64,000 bases of DNA, from positions 139,501-203,500 of the forward strand of contig CAHIKZ030000955.1 of assembly GCA_903632075.3 (NCBI GenBank), written 5' to 3'. The notes under the pieces are model-generated. The model did not search any database. It was not told the origin of the DNA and saw only the letters and a list, made by a program, of their open reading frames with translations. Below are positions 21,060 through 31,311 of this stretch, piece by piece. Each line of letters begins with the position of its first letter. Position 1 is the stretch's first letter. This DNA is from Acanthosepion pharaonis. Lineage: Eukaryota > Mollusca > Cephalopoda > Sepiida > Sepiidae. A program made the position numbers and the translations under genes.

Positions 21060-21789
21060 TCTTCACACATCCATATAGCTGATCTAATGGCTGCTTTTTT
21101 CGTTGATAGGTAGACTCTCCTGGTGCAGTAGGTAGTGTGCCACATTCCTGAGTGACCACTGTTCCTGTGGATGGACATGATTTGATCTGCACCCAGTTTG
21201 TCCACATGGATGGCACCAATAAATGGTCCATTGCCAATCTGTACTTGTCCCGTTGACCCGACAGCAACGCCTCCCAATGCTGTTATGGCATCAATCCCCA
21301 ATAGCAGGTCAAATCCCAGCATTTCACCATGCACCACCAACACGTTGATCTTGGCAGAACCGCCTTCCTCTGTGGATACAGTTACCACTCCTAGACCACA
21401 ACATGTACAGGATATGCCTACAACAGTCATGACGTCCACCGTCACTCTCTTCCAAGACTGGCGCTGATCTGCATCTCCAAATGTCCGTGAACAGCCAGTA
21501 TCAATCAGTGCTGAACACCAACTTCCGTTGACAAGAATGTTTGCCATCAGGAGCGCTGTATTTACATATTGATTGGGGAAAAGGTTGGCGCTGATGCCTT
21601 GTCCTCTGTTTCCCAAACAGTCTTGAGCCCAATGTCCAACCTCCCCATATCGATAGCAGTGTGTTGTGCACTTCCGGCAGTCTTTTGTTATGTGACCTTT
21701 GCTGCTGCACCTGAAACAAGTCACACCACCACATCCCCCTGGCCAGAAAATGGTTTTATAATGTCACTGCTTATGTGAACCTTCGCCAT
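21011..21789 (-). pseudogene. Gypsy 1 gag start, zinc knuckle, protease joined to integrase zinc domain
   Basis: The ATG at 21789-21787 opens a gag-like start (MAKVHISSDIIKPFSGQGD) that soon stops. A long frame (21724-21011) then carries CFRCSSKGHITKDC, an intact C-X2-C-X4-H-X4-C knuckle, and a second knuckle in which the second Cys is Tyr (CYRYGEVGHWAQDC). Next come the protease active site ALIDTGCSRTF and the LLLGIDAI strand. Without any RT, the frame then enters the integrase HHCC domain (IHRNSGH ... CEECQSLHQ). The protease-integrase junction is in frame, a clean deletion of the polymerase. Not a host gene. Confidence 0.8.
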
Positions 21790-21805
21790 AACTGCTGAAA
21801 TAGCT

Positions 21806-22206
21806 TGTAGTAAAAAATGGTGATGAGGGGGTGGTCAAAAAGTGCAGTGCAGTGGTTGCCGGCAGGCCAGCTATTTTTTCTTTTTTTCACTGGGCAGTTG
21901 TGAAACAGACACCAACTCAACCACGCCTACTTCAACTTCCTCTTTGTCTGTCAATTCGTACGTCCAGCTCTATTGCACGCAGCCTGCTGAGTGACTTTCC
22001 TTCTCTTGTGCTGCTGGCACACCGCTTTTTATGCTATTCCAATACAAACAAAATTTGCATGTGTGCAAATATTGTCTCGTTTTGGATGAGATATGCACGC
22101 ATAAATTGTGTCTTCAATAGCTGCCATATTTCTTTTTGTCATCACTTTGCAGGTAAGACACGTTCGCACACGTTTTGAATTCCAAGGTAAGTCATGTCTT
22201 TCGTCA
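21806..22206 (-). repeat. 5' LTR of Gypsy 1
   Basis: 401 bp, beginning TGTAGTAAAAAATGG on the plus strand. Next to it, inside the element, is AGCTATTTC read on the minus strand, the same as in Gypsy 2. Confidence 0.8.
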
Positions 22207-22211
22207 TAAAA

Positions 22212-22370
22212 TGTATAGGTTTTAAATTGTGCTACTTTAAGTGTAGGGCTTTAAATGTGCAGGTTTTAAATTGTATGTTCATAAACAGCAAGGTTTTAAA
22301 TAGTAACATTATAAATGTATTGGTTTTCAATTATAGTGCATCAAATGTATAGGTTTTAAATCAGACACTT
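22212..22370. repeat. Continuation of AT-rich minisatellite
   Basis: Resumes directly after Gypsy 1 with ATGTATAGGTTTTAAATTGT. The phrase TCAATTATAGTGCATCAAAT at about 22330 repeats that at 19815 before the insertion. Confidence 0.8.
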
Positions 22371-23240
22371 CCAATATCTCATGTTTTACCACTTCATATG
22401 CATTCTGATGCTCCTAATGTCTTGTGTGTTTGCATTTCAGACATAATCCAATGCCCAAAATATCTCATCTTTTGTGCTTTAGGCGTACCAGGATGATTCA
22501 AATATCTTGTGTTCTCCTGCTTCAGGTTTAACTCGATGCACATATCTCATGTTTTTGTGCTTCAAGCATAATCAGATGTACCCAATATATTGTTTTCCCA
22601 CTTTGGTTGTAACCAGATGCTCCCAATATCTCAGGTATTTTTGTTTTGGTGCAATCAGGTGCACTTAATTTTCCAGGTTTTTCCTTTCAAAGACTTATCA
22701 GATGCTCCAAACAGCATGGCTTCTTTATCTTCAGGCATAATTGAATGTCCCAATATCTCTTGTTTTCACACTTCAGGCATAATTTGATTCGACCAGTACA
22801 TCTGGTTTTCTCCAATTATTCTGGTGCAATTAGATGCTTCCAATATCTCATGTTTTCTTGTTAAGTGGTAATCGGAAGCTCATAACTTCTCATGTTCTTC
22901 ATCTTTATGCCTAGTCAGATGTCCACAATGTCTTGTCTTGTGTTTTCCTGCTTTGTGTGTAACCAGATGCACCCAATATCTTATGTTTCATGCTTCAGGC
23001 ATAATCGAATGTGCTATCTATTTCATGTTTTGGTGCTTCAGGCATAATCGGACATGCCCAATGTTTGGTTTTGTGCTTTGAGTGTAAGTAGATGTTTCTT
23101 ATATCTTGTGATTTTGCACTTTGAGCATAATTGGATGCTACCAATATATTGTGGCTTTGCACTTCAGGTATAACCATATGCTCCCACATCTCATGCTTCA
23201 AACATAATCAGATGCGCCCAATATCTCGTGTTTTCCTTAA
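22371..23240. repeat. Second minisatellite, about 42-bp unit
   Basis: About 20 diverged units of the form AATCAGATGCTCCCAATAT-CTCATGTTTTCCTGCTTCAGGCAT. Successive starts of CAGATG are about 41-44 bp apart. It adjoins the first minisatellite without a gap but has unrelated sequence. Confidence 0.85.
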
Positions 23241-23289
23241 TATAGTTACCCTTCTTACTATGAGTCTTTCAGACTGCCTGTTCACATGC

Positions 23290-24015
23290 TATTTTTAGTA
23301 GTTACTAAACTGAAAACAATGGTGGAGCAAGGAATTTTAGAACATGTTCCCATGGTGGTAGTAATTAAACCTCACCCATTGTTCTTTTATAAAAACTGGA
23401 CAGAGATTTAAGAATATATGGGGATTAAAAATAGGAGTAAACCACAAAGTATGCTGCGATTTGTTCCCTATTCCTAACATTGAAACTGCTATTCACAAGT
23501 TGTCAAGAATTAAATACTTTGCTAAAATTGTTCTCAAATCTGCCTGTAATCAGACACAAATTGATGAAAAATTTCAAGAGGTCAATACAATTAACTCTTC
23601 AATAGGCTTAGATGAAAGCATGTACCTTACAATGTAAAAACAGCAAGTGTTATCTTTCAAATAGCCATTGAAAATGTAACAACTGAAGATATATGTATTG
23701 GTGCCATTAGTAGTGAAGTACCAAAACAAAAAATATGGATTAAGTTTTAAACAAATTAAAAATGTTGTGATGACAATAAACAAGGATAAATGTGTTTTAA
23801 ATTGTGACACAATAACTTATCTTGGATACAAGATTTCCAAAAATGGAATTGCACAAGACACAAATTTGATAAAGAAAATAGCAGAGTTATCTACACTTAC
23901 AAATAAAAAAGAATCGGAACCTCTTTTAGTATTAGCCAATTTTTATAGCAGATATTTGCCAAAGTATAGTGAATTGATAGAACCATTTGTGGAGTTACTA
24001 AAAAAGAAACAGTGA
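23290..24015 (+). pseudogene. Gypsy-type reverse transcriptase remnant
   Basis: Plus-strand frames read KTMVEQGILEHVP near 23320, LFPIPNIETAIHKLSRIKYF and AKIVLKSACNQTQIDEKFQE (RT fingers and palm, with the usual FxxIDLxxAYxQ Asp region changed to AKIVLKSACNQ), then, after a gap containing stops, NKDKCVLNCDTITYLGYKIS and LVLANFYSRYLPKYSELIEP (RT thumb to RNase H connection). It belongs to a different Gypsy lineage from elements 1 and 2, has no LTRs nearby and cannot be active. Confidence 0.75.
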
Positions 24016-24059
24016 ATTTAAATGGCAGTATTTGAAAATTTAAAGAAAGAATTTTGATC

Positions 24060-24525
24060 TTCAAAAAAGTTAAATGCAATGTCAGTCATTATCTGCTATC
24101 TTCTTAATTCCTGTTCTTTTATTGTTCCTGCTCCTCAATGTTTTCTTTTTCTCAGAATATTCTCTTACACTCAATAACCCTTTGTGTCTTTATTGCCTTG
24201 ATTGGGATGAAATGATAAAAAAAAATGCTAAAGCAGGAAAGAAAGAAGACAAAACAGATAGCAATGTTCACACTCCTCTCTGGTATTTTCAAAGGGCATA
24301 GAGGTTTATTTCTTGTTTTCAGCGTCTATTACAACTCTATACTCCTAACATCTCTGTATGAACTCTGAAATTTTATTCATTAATTAAATCTTGACCTCTC
24401 CAAGTCTAGAATTAGCTATTATCTTGCCCTTTCTGATGCTAGTACAATTCCACATAATAACCCTCTACTTTGAGTGGCTCTTGGGCCTTGTATTGGATGA
24501 ACATTAGTAAAAAAAAAAAAAAAAA
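24060..24525 (+). mobile_element. LINE 3' ends with poly-A tail
   Basis: 24140-24220 matches the family-A 3' end (CCCTTTGTGTC ... TTGATTGGGATGAAATGAT). 24400-24508 is the family-B 3' end (CCTCTACTTTGAGTGGCTCT, GGCCTTGTATTGGATGAAC) followed by a 17-nt A run at 24509-24525. Both are 5'-truncated plus-strand insertions. Confidence 0.75.
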
Positions 24526-24960
24526 GTATGGACTAGGATCCAATAAGAAGTACATAAAAATAGGTTAAATGGCCAAATAATAACTGACAGTTGGTTCCAA
24601 GAGCAGCCAAGATTCTTGTAGACAAGGAGAAATTGATCAAGAATGCAAGATTATACTCTAAAATTTACCCATATGCCAACTAAAATCAAAACAACACCTA
24701 AATGACAGTCTCCTGGATGACGCAACTTGCCAAATGATGGATGCTGAGAGAGGTAAAAAAAAAAAAACAAACTTGAATAGATCTGGAAATTCAAAGTGAA
24801 ACAAGAGGAGACCCTATGACATTAACAAATGAGATCACCCCAAAGAAAGACAAGAAAACAAAAGTGGATGACAGATGAAATTCTCAAGATGATAGAAAAG
24901 AGACAGTAAGCAATGCCAAGAAATGGTACAGAATATGGAACACTGGATACAAACGTGTGA
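24526..24960 (+). pseudogene. Possible LINE endonuclease-linker remnant
   Basis: One reading contains RKQKWMTDEILKMIEKRQ near 24850-24905, like the region after the endonuclease of LINE ORF2 proteins (KxWITxEILxLIExRR). Everything else here is unreadable, so this is weak. Confidence 0.35.
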
Positions 24961-24964
24961 TTGT

Positions 24965-25075
24965 GTTAGGAACTTGGATGTGGTGTGATGGTTAGCAAGC
25001 TTGTTTCACTAGATAATTACAACTGAGTGGCAAGTTGAAGCTTCATTGGGTGCTCCATATTTGTGACTTTGTGCA
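24965..25075 (+). mobile_element. tRNA-derived SINE head
   Basis: GGTGTGATGGTTAGCAAGCTTG (given in two parts: GGTGTGATGG, TTAGCAAGCTTG) resembles a tRNA A-box region, and CAAGTTGAAGCTTCATTGG about 45 nt later stands at the B-box position. The same phrase recurs twice at 47.1-47.3 kb. Confidence 0.5.
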
Positions 25076-25544
25076 ACATCTAAGCTACACTTTGTAAATC
25101 ATGATCTACATCAGACCTGTCACCTCCCATTTTTGAGCTCTTATCCTGATCTCTTGGTTCATAACTTATGTTCTCCCAGTTAACTGTTATGTAGGTACTG
25201 CCAAAGAAAAGTGATACCTAAGTTTAGAAATGCATTTTTAAAAATGAAAAATATTTCTTGAAGTTTTTACTTTTAATTCCAATCTAATAGATTAAATTTA
25301 ATATTTCTAATAAACTAAAAAATACTTTACTGTATTTCAAACTGAATTTAAATTGATTGGAATGAGTTTATTTTATTTTTTTTTTGTCATCAGTAAAAAT
25401 GCTAAAATTGCTCAGGTTGACAAATCTGTCAATGAAAAAAATTCAATGACTTCAAAATTCGACATGGAATTTTTCCTCTTTTAAAAGCTGTTATTAATTC
25501 TTTTGTTTCAATGTCTGATGAAAAAAAATAACAAAACATCCTTT
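25076..25544. other. AT-rich non-coding gap
   Basis: 25230-25500 shares short phrases with the long-TIR family at 39.5-42.6 kb (tracts such as TAATAGATTAAATTTAATATTTC). No gene. Confidence 0.35.
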
Positions 25545-25665
25545 TTTATATATATATATAAAGTTGTATCCTCTGTATGTTATTTAACTCCTCCTAGGGT
25601 TTTGGAGATAGACACCCATAAACATACATTCTGAAACTACATTAGCCAGGGTACTTGGATAAGTA

Positions 25666-26386
25666 CCATATTTGATGGCATATAAGACAAGACACACGGA
25701 TGTATTAGACACATCCCAATTTCAGCAGGGAAAATCAAGAAAAAGTTAACAATTAGTAAAATTATTAGTAAATGGTACAGCTTAGGCTATATTTATGAGA
25801 TGTTATTTTGGTTAAACAAGCCATGATTACAATTAAACGAAAAGTAATAGGAAAAAAGAACATGAAACTATAAAAACTTTATTATATCCAAAGGTAAGAA
25901 AACAAAATAAAAACAAAGCAATAATTACAATTGAGCAAAACAGTAATCATTAAAATTTTATTCATCTTCAAATCCATAAAATTCATTGTCTTCATTATCA
26001 AAACTCTGATACTCATTTTCAACACTATCATCGTTGTTAAATAATGTGTCAACTTCCATTCCATTGAGACCATTTCTAATGCCATACTTTTTAAAAGATT
26101 TCACAATTTCTGGTCTAATATTGTCCCAAGCTTACTTTACCCATTTGTAGACTTGTGCAATACTGGGTCTTTTTATTCTTTCTGTAAGTGTAAGGTCGTG
26201 ATCAGGCATTGCCATTCACGTGTTCTATTGCTCCTTCATGTTTAAGTCTAAGCTAACAGGAGTTGCCAGGTAGCTAATTTCAACCAACTACCATGAATTT
26301 TAAACCTACATATGGCACATAAGACTTGGGGAATTTTAAAAGATATTTGTAATAAAAAAGTGCGCCTTATATGCCATCAAATATGG
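25666..26386 (-). mobile_element. pogo/Tigger-like element
   Basis: Ends are perfect inverted repeats of about 18 bp: CCATATTTGATGGCATATAA at the left, and the complement of TTATATGCCATCAAATATGG at the right. TA is duplicated at 25664-25665 and 26387-26388. About 720 bp, carrying only the 3' end of a transposase. Boundaries are confirmed by the empty copy at 15.3 kb. Confidence 0.88.
25958..26190 (-). pseudogene. pogo-like transposase C-terminus
   Basis: The minus strand reads RIKRPSIAQVYKWVK, a stop, AWDNIRPEIVKSFKKYGIRN and then an acidic tail ending in YGFEDE-stop. It matches the end of pogo/Tigger/jerky-type transposases (WxxIxxxxIxxSFxKCGIxNxxDGxED). One stop and no catalytic domain. 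Confidence 0.75.
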
Positions 26387-26390
26387 TATA

Positions 26391-26890
26391 TTTCATTTTG
26401 ATCAACCCCCTCCCCGAACATTTTTTTCCCTTTGATTTAAATTTGGATAAGTATATTTCATTTTGATCAAATGGGGTTCACAGGGGCACAAACCACCTGT
26501 TGAAAACTTTTTCCCTTTGATTTAGATTAAATTTAAATTTGAATAAGGGAATGACTCTTATCCAAAATATAGAAGGAGAAAGTCAAAAGATGAAAGTCAC
26601 ATTGGTAATATCAAAATGAGACAATATGGATGTCAAGTTGAGCAAGAAATCACCAATCAGTGGGTAGTGCCTTACGATACATATTTGTTACAACAATTCA
26701 ACTGTCATACCAACATTGAAATCTGCTCATCAGTTCATTCAATCAAGTATTGTATCAAATACATATCAAAGGAATCATCAAGCTGTTTTTGCACAAACAT
26801 TCCACTGAAAACTTTTTTCCCTTTAAATTAAATTTAAATAAGGGAATGACTCCTATCCAAAAGATACAAGGAGAAAGCCAGAAGATGGAG
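26391..26890. repeat. Repeat with duplicated CTTTTTTCCCTTTGATTTAAA block
   Basis: The block TTTTCCCTTTGATTTA...GAATAAGGGAATGACTC, followed by TATCCAAAA and AAGGAGAAAG, occurs at about 26425, 26500-26600 and 26805-26890. These are partial tandem copies of one dispersed repeat. Confidence 0.65.
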
Positions 26891-27224
26891 GTCATATCAT
26901 CAAGATCATTGAGTAATATTGACATGCATCATTTTTCTCCACAAATTATAACAACGATTTAAAATCAATTATCATTTTCTTACAAAAAAAAGGCACAGGT
27001 GATTCAGCTAGTATTTAATATTTTCACTGAAATCATTAACTAAATTAAAAAAAAAAATAACAAGTTTACAACCATTCCATTATTACTCAATCTCTTCTTT
27101 CCTTTTTTATCTCACAAAAAATATTAACATTCAGTTTTTTCATGGAAATAAAAAAAAAAATAGCAGCATTTTTTAAGACTATTTTGGTCATCAGGAAGCC
27201 TTTTCAACAGTTCTTTTTTTTCTT

Positions 27225-27330
27225 TAATCAATTCACCCCAAACACAGCAATAATTCCACTAAGACACATGGGGCTACTTGGAGTGTATGGAAGTTAGACA
27301 GGTTGTAGGGTGTGTAACGTGTTCACATAT
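27225..27330 (-). mobile_element. LINE family A, 3' stub
   Basis: AATCAATTCACCCCAAACAC and AATTCCACTAAGACACATGG follow the family-A 3' end seen at 8270-8330 and 30705-30760. Confidence 0.6.
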
Positions 27331-27348
27331 GATAAACAAAGAAGCACA

Positions 27349-27497
27349 CAAAAATGGGATTTATTTCTATTAAATCAAAATTTTTTCTGTTTTCTATGCA
27401 TCTGCGTACAGTTAATTATATGAAAAGTATGTTTATTCATTAGTTGGAAATAAATTAAAAAATTTGTATGTGTAGGTATATTTGTTTTCCTCCACTG
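27349..27497. mobile_element. Solo terminal repeat of the Tc1-like family
   Basis: GGGATTTATTTCTATTAAATC, TCTGTTTTCTATGCATCTG, GTATGTTTATTCATTAGTTG and the end CCACTG-TA match the right terminal repeat of the element at 1960-3541 (there 3373-3541). No left partner is nearby. Confidence 0.8.
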
Positions 27498-27672
27498 TAC
27501 ATATATATATATATATGAAGAAATATAGTCTTAAGATGTGCTATATTTATGGGATAAAATGCTCAATATCAGAGATAGAGCGTGTGTAAATATAAAAGTG
27601 AACATAGAAGTCAACACGATTGCATCTAGCATGAAACAGACTGTCGCCTCCAAGTGTTGACTTCTATGTTCA

Positions 27673-27709
<37 letters not shown>

Positions 27710-27730
27710 CAGTACATATATATATTATAT
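27498..27730. repeat. TA microsatellites around a perfect inverted repeat
   Basis: TA runs at about 27498-27516 and 27676-27725. Between them is the hairpin described separately. Confidence 0.85.
27591..27680. repeat. 27-bp perfect inverted repeat, 36-nt loop
   Basis: 27591-27617 (TATAAAAGTGAACATAGAAG, then TCAACAC) and 27654-27680 are exact reverse complements. The loop contains GCATGAAACAGACTGTCGCC. The exact match argues for recent origin or conservation. Possibly a transposon end or a foldback remnant. Confidence 0.9.
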
Positions 27731-27929
27731 ACAGTATATACATAATTACACATGTACATACATACACAAATATTCTTATGTATGTATTAACTCACACACT
27801 CACTAGAAAAAAAAAGCATTGTTAATAACCCATTCTCAAATTGCCTCCTATAAAAATCAAATAGCCCTACATTGAGAACTACAGCATTAGACTTTGTGTA
27901 AAGTATGAGAAAGACTGCTATTCTTGTAG

Positions 27930-28640
27930 AGACCTGTCATGTCATAAGAGAAACTGCACTTTTATCACACCAACCATCATGGTCTTGCAGCAAGGTTGGA
28001 AGGTCATTACGGTGGCATTCTATGTCATAACATAGCTGGTCAATGTAAGTGATTGTTGGGTGACCAGCCCATCTTGCTCCATGACTAGCTATCCCAAGAA
28101 TTAATCTTTATTATTTTATTTGGTCAGGCTAGCTCAGACATTCAAGAGTCTATCATGCCAACAATCACGGCCCTGTATCAACATCAGGACATTAGGGAGG
28201 CATTCTGTTATAATGTAGCTGGTCAATTTAGGTGGTTGCTGGATGACAAGTATGTCTTGTGTCATGGCTAGGTGTCCAAAACAGTAGATTACTCACAAGT
28301 TCTTGCTTTGCTTGCCAACAGTGTCCTATAAAACACATTCTGCATTTGTGTAAGGTTGTATAAATATCAGGAGTGGGTCCATAGAGCTGTGATTTAATTG
28401 ACTGTTGTCACCAGGAAATGTTAAGTATAGCTCTCAGCATCTTAGTGTTGGTTTCATCAAGCTTAGACTCTAGGGTTTTAGTTAATGTTCAAGCAGTAGC
28501 ACCATATGTTAGCACTGCCTCTACAGTGGCTTGAAAGAATCTCCCCTTGAAGTTGTCTTTGTGAACTTATTTTCCACACACTGCTTGCTCCACCTCTGTT
28601 CTACTGTTTCTTGGCTAAAAGCCTTTGATTGGCTTCCATT
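27930..28640 (-). pseudogene. RTE/Proto-like LINE C-terminal remnant, with tandem end duplication
   Basis: Minus-strand frames contain ATVEAVLTYGATA, TLTKTLESKLDETNTKMLRA, ILNIS, then FIGHCWQAKQELVSNLLFWT and PSHDTRHTCHPATT. This order is typical of the end of RTE-like ORF2 proteins (VLxYGAEAW, RLRFIGHCWRxKxE, LLLWxPxHGxRxxGRPxxTY). The final about 160 bp are present twice in tandem (27930-28105 and 28120-28280). Several stops. Confidence 0.7.
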
Positions 28641-28914
28641 TTGAACCCATTATCATACTATCTTCGTTGAGGTCTTCAGGATACAACCTATCTTCAAATC
28701 TTTAAAGTAACTTTTAATTCACTAAAGACCAAGACAGTTTTTCTGAGTAAGACCAGTTTAAATTCAGACTAGATTCCTTCCAGAACCTTGACTATAAATA
28801 AACTGACACTAATCTCTTGATATATTTCATGTAGTATCAGCATTTTCTGCCCAAATTGTATAGCCAGTCATGTTCCCTTCTGTAGAATTTTTTTCAATGA
28901 GACTCTTTTGTTGT

Positions 28915-29220
28915 TGTTAAGTAAATTTAACCCAGTAAGCCACTCAAGGTAGAAGGTTACTGAATGAGGCATGTGATATGAATGTAAGAAGCATGAAGAT
29001 AAAGATGATAGATAATGATTGACTCTTCAGGGAAACTTCCACGCAGAATTTTGTTCCATAAAGTAACAGTTTTTGGAGACAAACCTGAATGAAACTTCTT
29101 CCTTTAGGATAGGCCTGTGGAGGAAATGTAGGTGATTCAATTCCGTGGACATAGCCTGGCAATTCTTAGCTATAAAAGTCTGAACTCGTGGAATGAAAAA
29201 GCAGAGCTCATCTGAATATT
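28915..29220 (-). mobile_element. LINE family B, 3' part
   Basis: CCACTCAAGGTAGAAGGTTAC and TGATTGACTCTTCAGGGAAAC, AGTAACAGTTTTTGGAGACA match the family-B 3' region. The RT tail is read on the minus strand with frameshifts. Confidence 0.65.
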
Positions 29221-29475
29221 AAAGTTGAGTGTACAGTGAAATAATCCTTGGATAGATAATATTCGTGAAACATTTTTTCCAAGCTTGTCTACTGTCTATC
29301 CTTGGTACCATGAATAAGGATAGGCTTCTGTCCTCTAGAATTCCACTTTTAGCATCAGCATTTGAATGGCTTGCAGACTTTTTGCTAGCTGCATTCCCCT
29401 CATAATTATCAAATGAAAAGCAATATCTGGGCCCATAACCAGTTACATTAGACATGATAGCTGCAATAGAGAAAT
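29219..29475 (-). CDS. Unrecognised possible exon (78 codons)
   Basis: I do not recognise this product. On the minus strand a good splice acceptor (TATTTCTCTATTGCAG, AG at 29462-29461) stands five bases before an ATG (29455-29453) that opens 78 codons starting MSNVTGYGPRYCFSFDNYEG. The composition is ordinary for a soluble protein, without membrane segments. A diverged piece of the same coding sequence (SRYCFLFDSDEGNAASKKFA) lies at 30120-30195, so it may be part of a repeat rather than a host gene. No splice donor could be fixed. Confidence 0.3.
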
Positions 29476-29569
29476 ATATGAAGATAACAAAAAGACTTAT
29501 TTGCTGGTCTCCAGCCAGAATTGTCACTGATGCCAGATTTGTTTTTATTGTAAGCAATACATACAGCAC

Positions 29570-30694
29570 ATTACAGGAAACAACACATTACCTCTAAGTT
29601 TATACACCAGAGAGGAAATTTGTCAGTGAAAAATTGAACATTAAGTATAAACTTTTCTATTAATTTTCAAAATGGCTACAACGGTTTGATTATAAATAGA
29701 CGTGTACAAAATATATAAGATTAAAGGCAATAATGTAGTAAATACAATGAAATTTTGACAAGTACTTGTTTAATTCAAGTAAGTACTTTCTTTGTAAGTT
29801 TCAAAATAATATTTTTACTTTAAGAATAAGGGCAACCAAGTCAAGTTTAATATTTATTTAGAGCAATAGTGGTGAGCAAATGGTCATTTTCAGATTAAAA
29901 TTCTCTGAAGAAAAATAAAGATACAAATGTGGATAGACTAAGAATCAGGCTAAAAAATTCAAAGAAAACAAACATGCAAATAATAAAATTGAAAACACAC
30001 AAACATTGGATTTTATGAACTTTTGGCAGTTTCAATTGCCTAAAAGAATATATTGAAATTTTCAAATAAAAAATTGAAAAAAAGCAACTAAATGAAGAAA
30101 AAGCAGACTAATTTGCAGACGGAACTTGCAAACTTTTTGCTAGCTGCATTCCCCTCATCACTATCAAATAAAAAGCAATATCTGGACCCATTAACATTTT
30201 ATTATATATTTAATTGTTTTTTTGGTTTTTTTTTAAAATGACTACAAATTATTTTTAAAAAGTCCAAGAGGAAAAACAAAAGCATTTAAAAATTGGCTAA
30301 AAAGAAAATTTATGAGTATATTTTTCTCCCCCCCCCCCAATATGGATAAAAATCCACCTTCATAAATGTAATGTGGCTTCTTTAGGTTTTCAATATGAAC
30401 ATATATATTCTTTTTCAATGGTATCTAAATTATCCATATTGGCTACTACAGAGGTAGATATAAAATGTGAAGGTTTTTAATACATGGGGTAGCTTTACCA
30501 TCTGACCGAACTGTAAATATTGAAATGAAACAAAATTCTCAAATTAGCTATCAATTTATTACTCTATAAAAAAAGCTTAGAGAAAGTCACAAAAGTGAAA
30601 AAAAAAAAAAGGGAAGAAAAATCAGAGTTGACTTCCAGTGTAATGAAACATCATATTACAATAGGCTTCTTTCAGATTTCAATCCCTATATATA
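29570..30694. other. AT-rich gap with one exon-like duplicate
   Basis: Nothing recognisable except 30120-30195, which repeats 29370-29440 (TTTTTGCTAGCTGCATTCCC, then CTATCAAATAAAAAGCAATA). Confidence 0.45.
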
Positions 30695-30870
30695 TTATAA
30701 TCAATTCACTCCAAAAGCAAGGCAATAATGCCACTAAAATGCAAGGGACTACATGGCAGTGAAAGAGAATGAAAAGATGTTAGAAGAAATCAGAAACCCA
30801 ATCCTAAACAGGAAACAAGGGATAGCCTCTACTCCTGTTCAAAGGTCAAGGGGGAGGGTGAACCAGACGA
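30695..30870 (-). mobile_element. LINE family A 3' end and adjoining repeat
   Basis: 30700-30790 carries AATCAATTCACTCCAAAAGC and AATAATGCCACTAAAATGCA as in the other family-A copies. 30790-30860 (AATCCTAAACAGGAAACAAG, CTACTCCTGTTCAAAG) repeats 9868-9930. Confidence 0.6.
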
Positions 30871-30899
30871 TATCTAGTTCTATCTAGTTCTATTAAATA

Positions 30900-31255
30900 C
30901 ATTACTTACAATGAGAGTATTGACCTCATCTTTGTTATTATCAGATAATTTGGGCCATTGTGCCCTCTGGCCTTCATCAAGTGCTTGTCAATCTAGGTAA
31001 CTTTCAATGAATTACAAACAACCCTTTATTTAATCTACAAGGGTAGCTTGTCATGATTCCACTATCCATGTCTAATGATATCTTAGACATGAACAGCAGA
31101 AAGAGAACATTCTACCCCTGTAGATTCAATAACAGGTTCAATTTTTAATTCTCTGAAGCTTACCCAGATCAACCTGATGAAGGACAGATGGCACAATGAC
31201 AGATATTATGATAATAACAACAAAGATGAAGACAATGGTCAGAGTGTAAATAATA
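30900..31255. mobile_element. Foldback (snap-back) repeat downstream of zinc-finger gene 2
   Basis: 30900-31055 and 31100-31255 are inverted copies of about 150 bp that meet at a small palindromic centre (CATGTCTAATGATATC...TTAGACATG). Right-arm landmarks are ACCCAGATCAACCTGATGAAGG, ATAATAACAACAAAGATGAAG and GTAAATAATAACTCTTC; the left arm shows their complements. Other copies of the arm are at 32395-32455, 49905-50075, 59195-59390 and 59945-60140. The arm resembles the 3' half of the tRNA-headed SINE at 49.9 kb. It ends about 60 bp after the stop of gene 2. Confidence 0.8.
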
Positions 31256-31311
31256 ACTCTTCACCCCAGAAATTACATTGAAAAGTCATCAACCAAATAT
31301 TCTGAAAATTA

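Larger units (their letters stand above)
19832..22206 (-). mobile_element. Gypsy LTR retrotransposon 1, internally deleted
   Basis: Direct LTRs lie at 19832-20162 and 21806-22206, sharing AATGGTGATGA, AAAAAGTGCAGTG, GGGCAGTTGTGAAACAGA, GTCATCACTTTGCAGG. Flanks TCAAA/TAAAA are an imperfect 5-bp duplication, and minisatellite continues on both sides. The reading direction is minus. Gag N-terminus, CCHC knuckle, protease and integrase are present; the gag core and the whole RT-RNase H segment are missing. It is a non-autonomous deletion derivative related to the element at 32777-36825. Confidence 0.85.
25545..26470 (+). repeat. Dispersed repeat D, split by pogo element, with partial duplications
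   Basis: 25545-25665 (AAAGTTGTATCCTCTGTATG, CCTAGGGTTTTGGAGATAGA, CTGAAACTACATTAGCCAGG) and 26387 onward (TATTTCATTTTGATCAA) are the two halves of the repeat seen whole at 15295-15440. A further copy of GGATAAGTATATTTCATTTT occurs at 26452. Confidence 0.75.

Noticed and set aside
25882..26085. 67-codon frame as a separate small protein
   Set aside because: It overlaps the pogo-like transposase C-terminus in another frame; the transposase reading is the meaningful one.
27531..27767. Minus-strand 78-codon frame
   Set aside because: It is translated TA microsatellite plus hairpin sequence.
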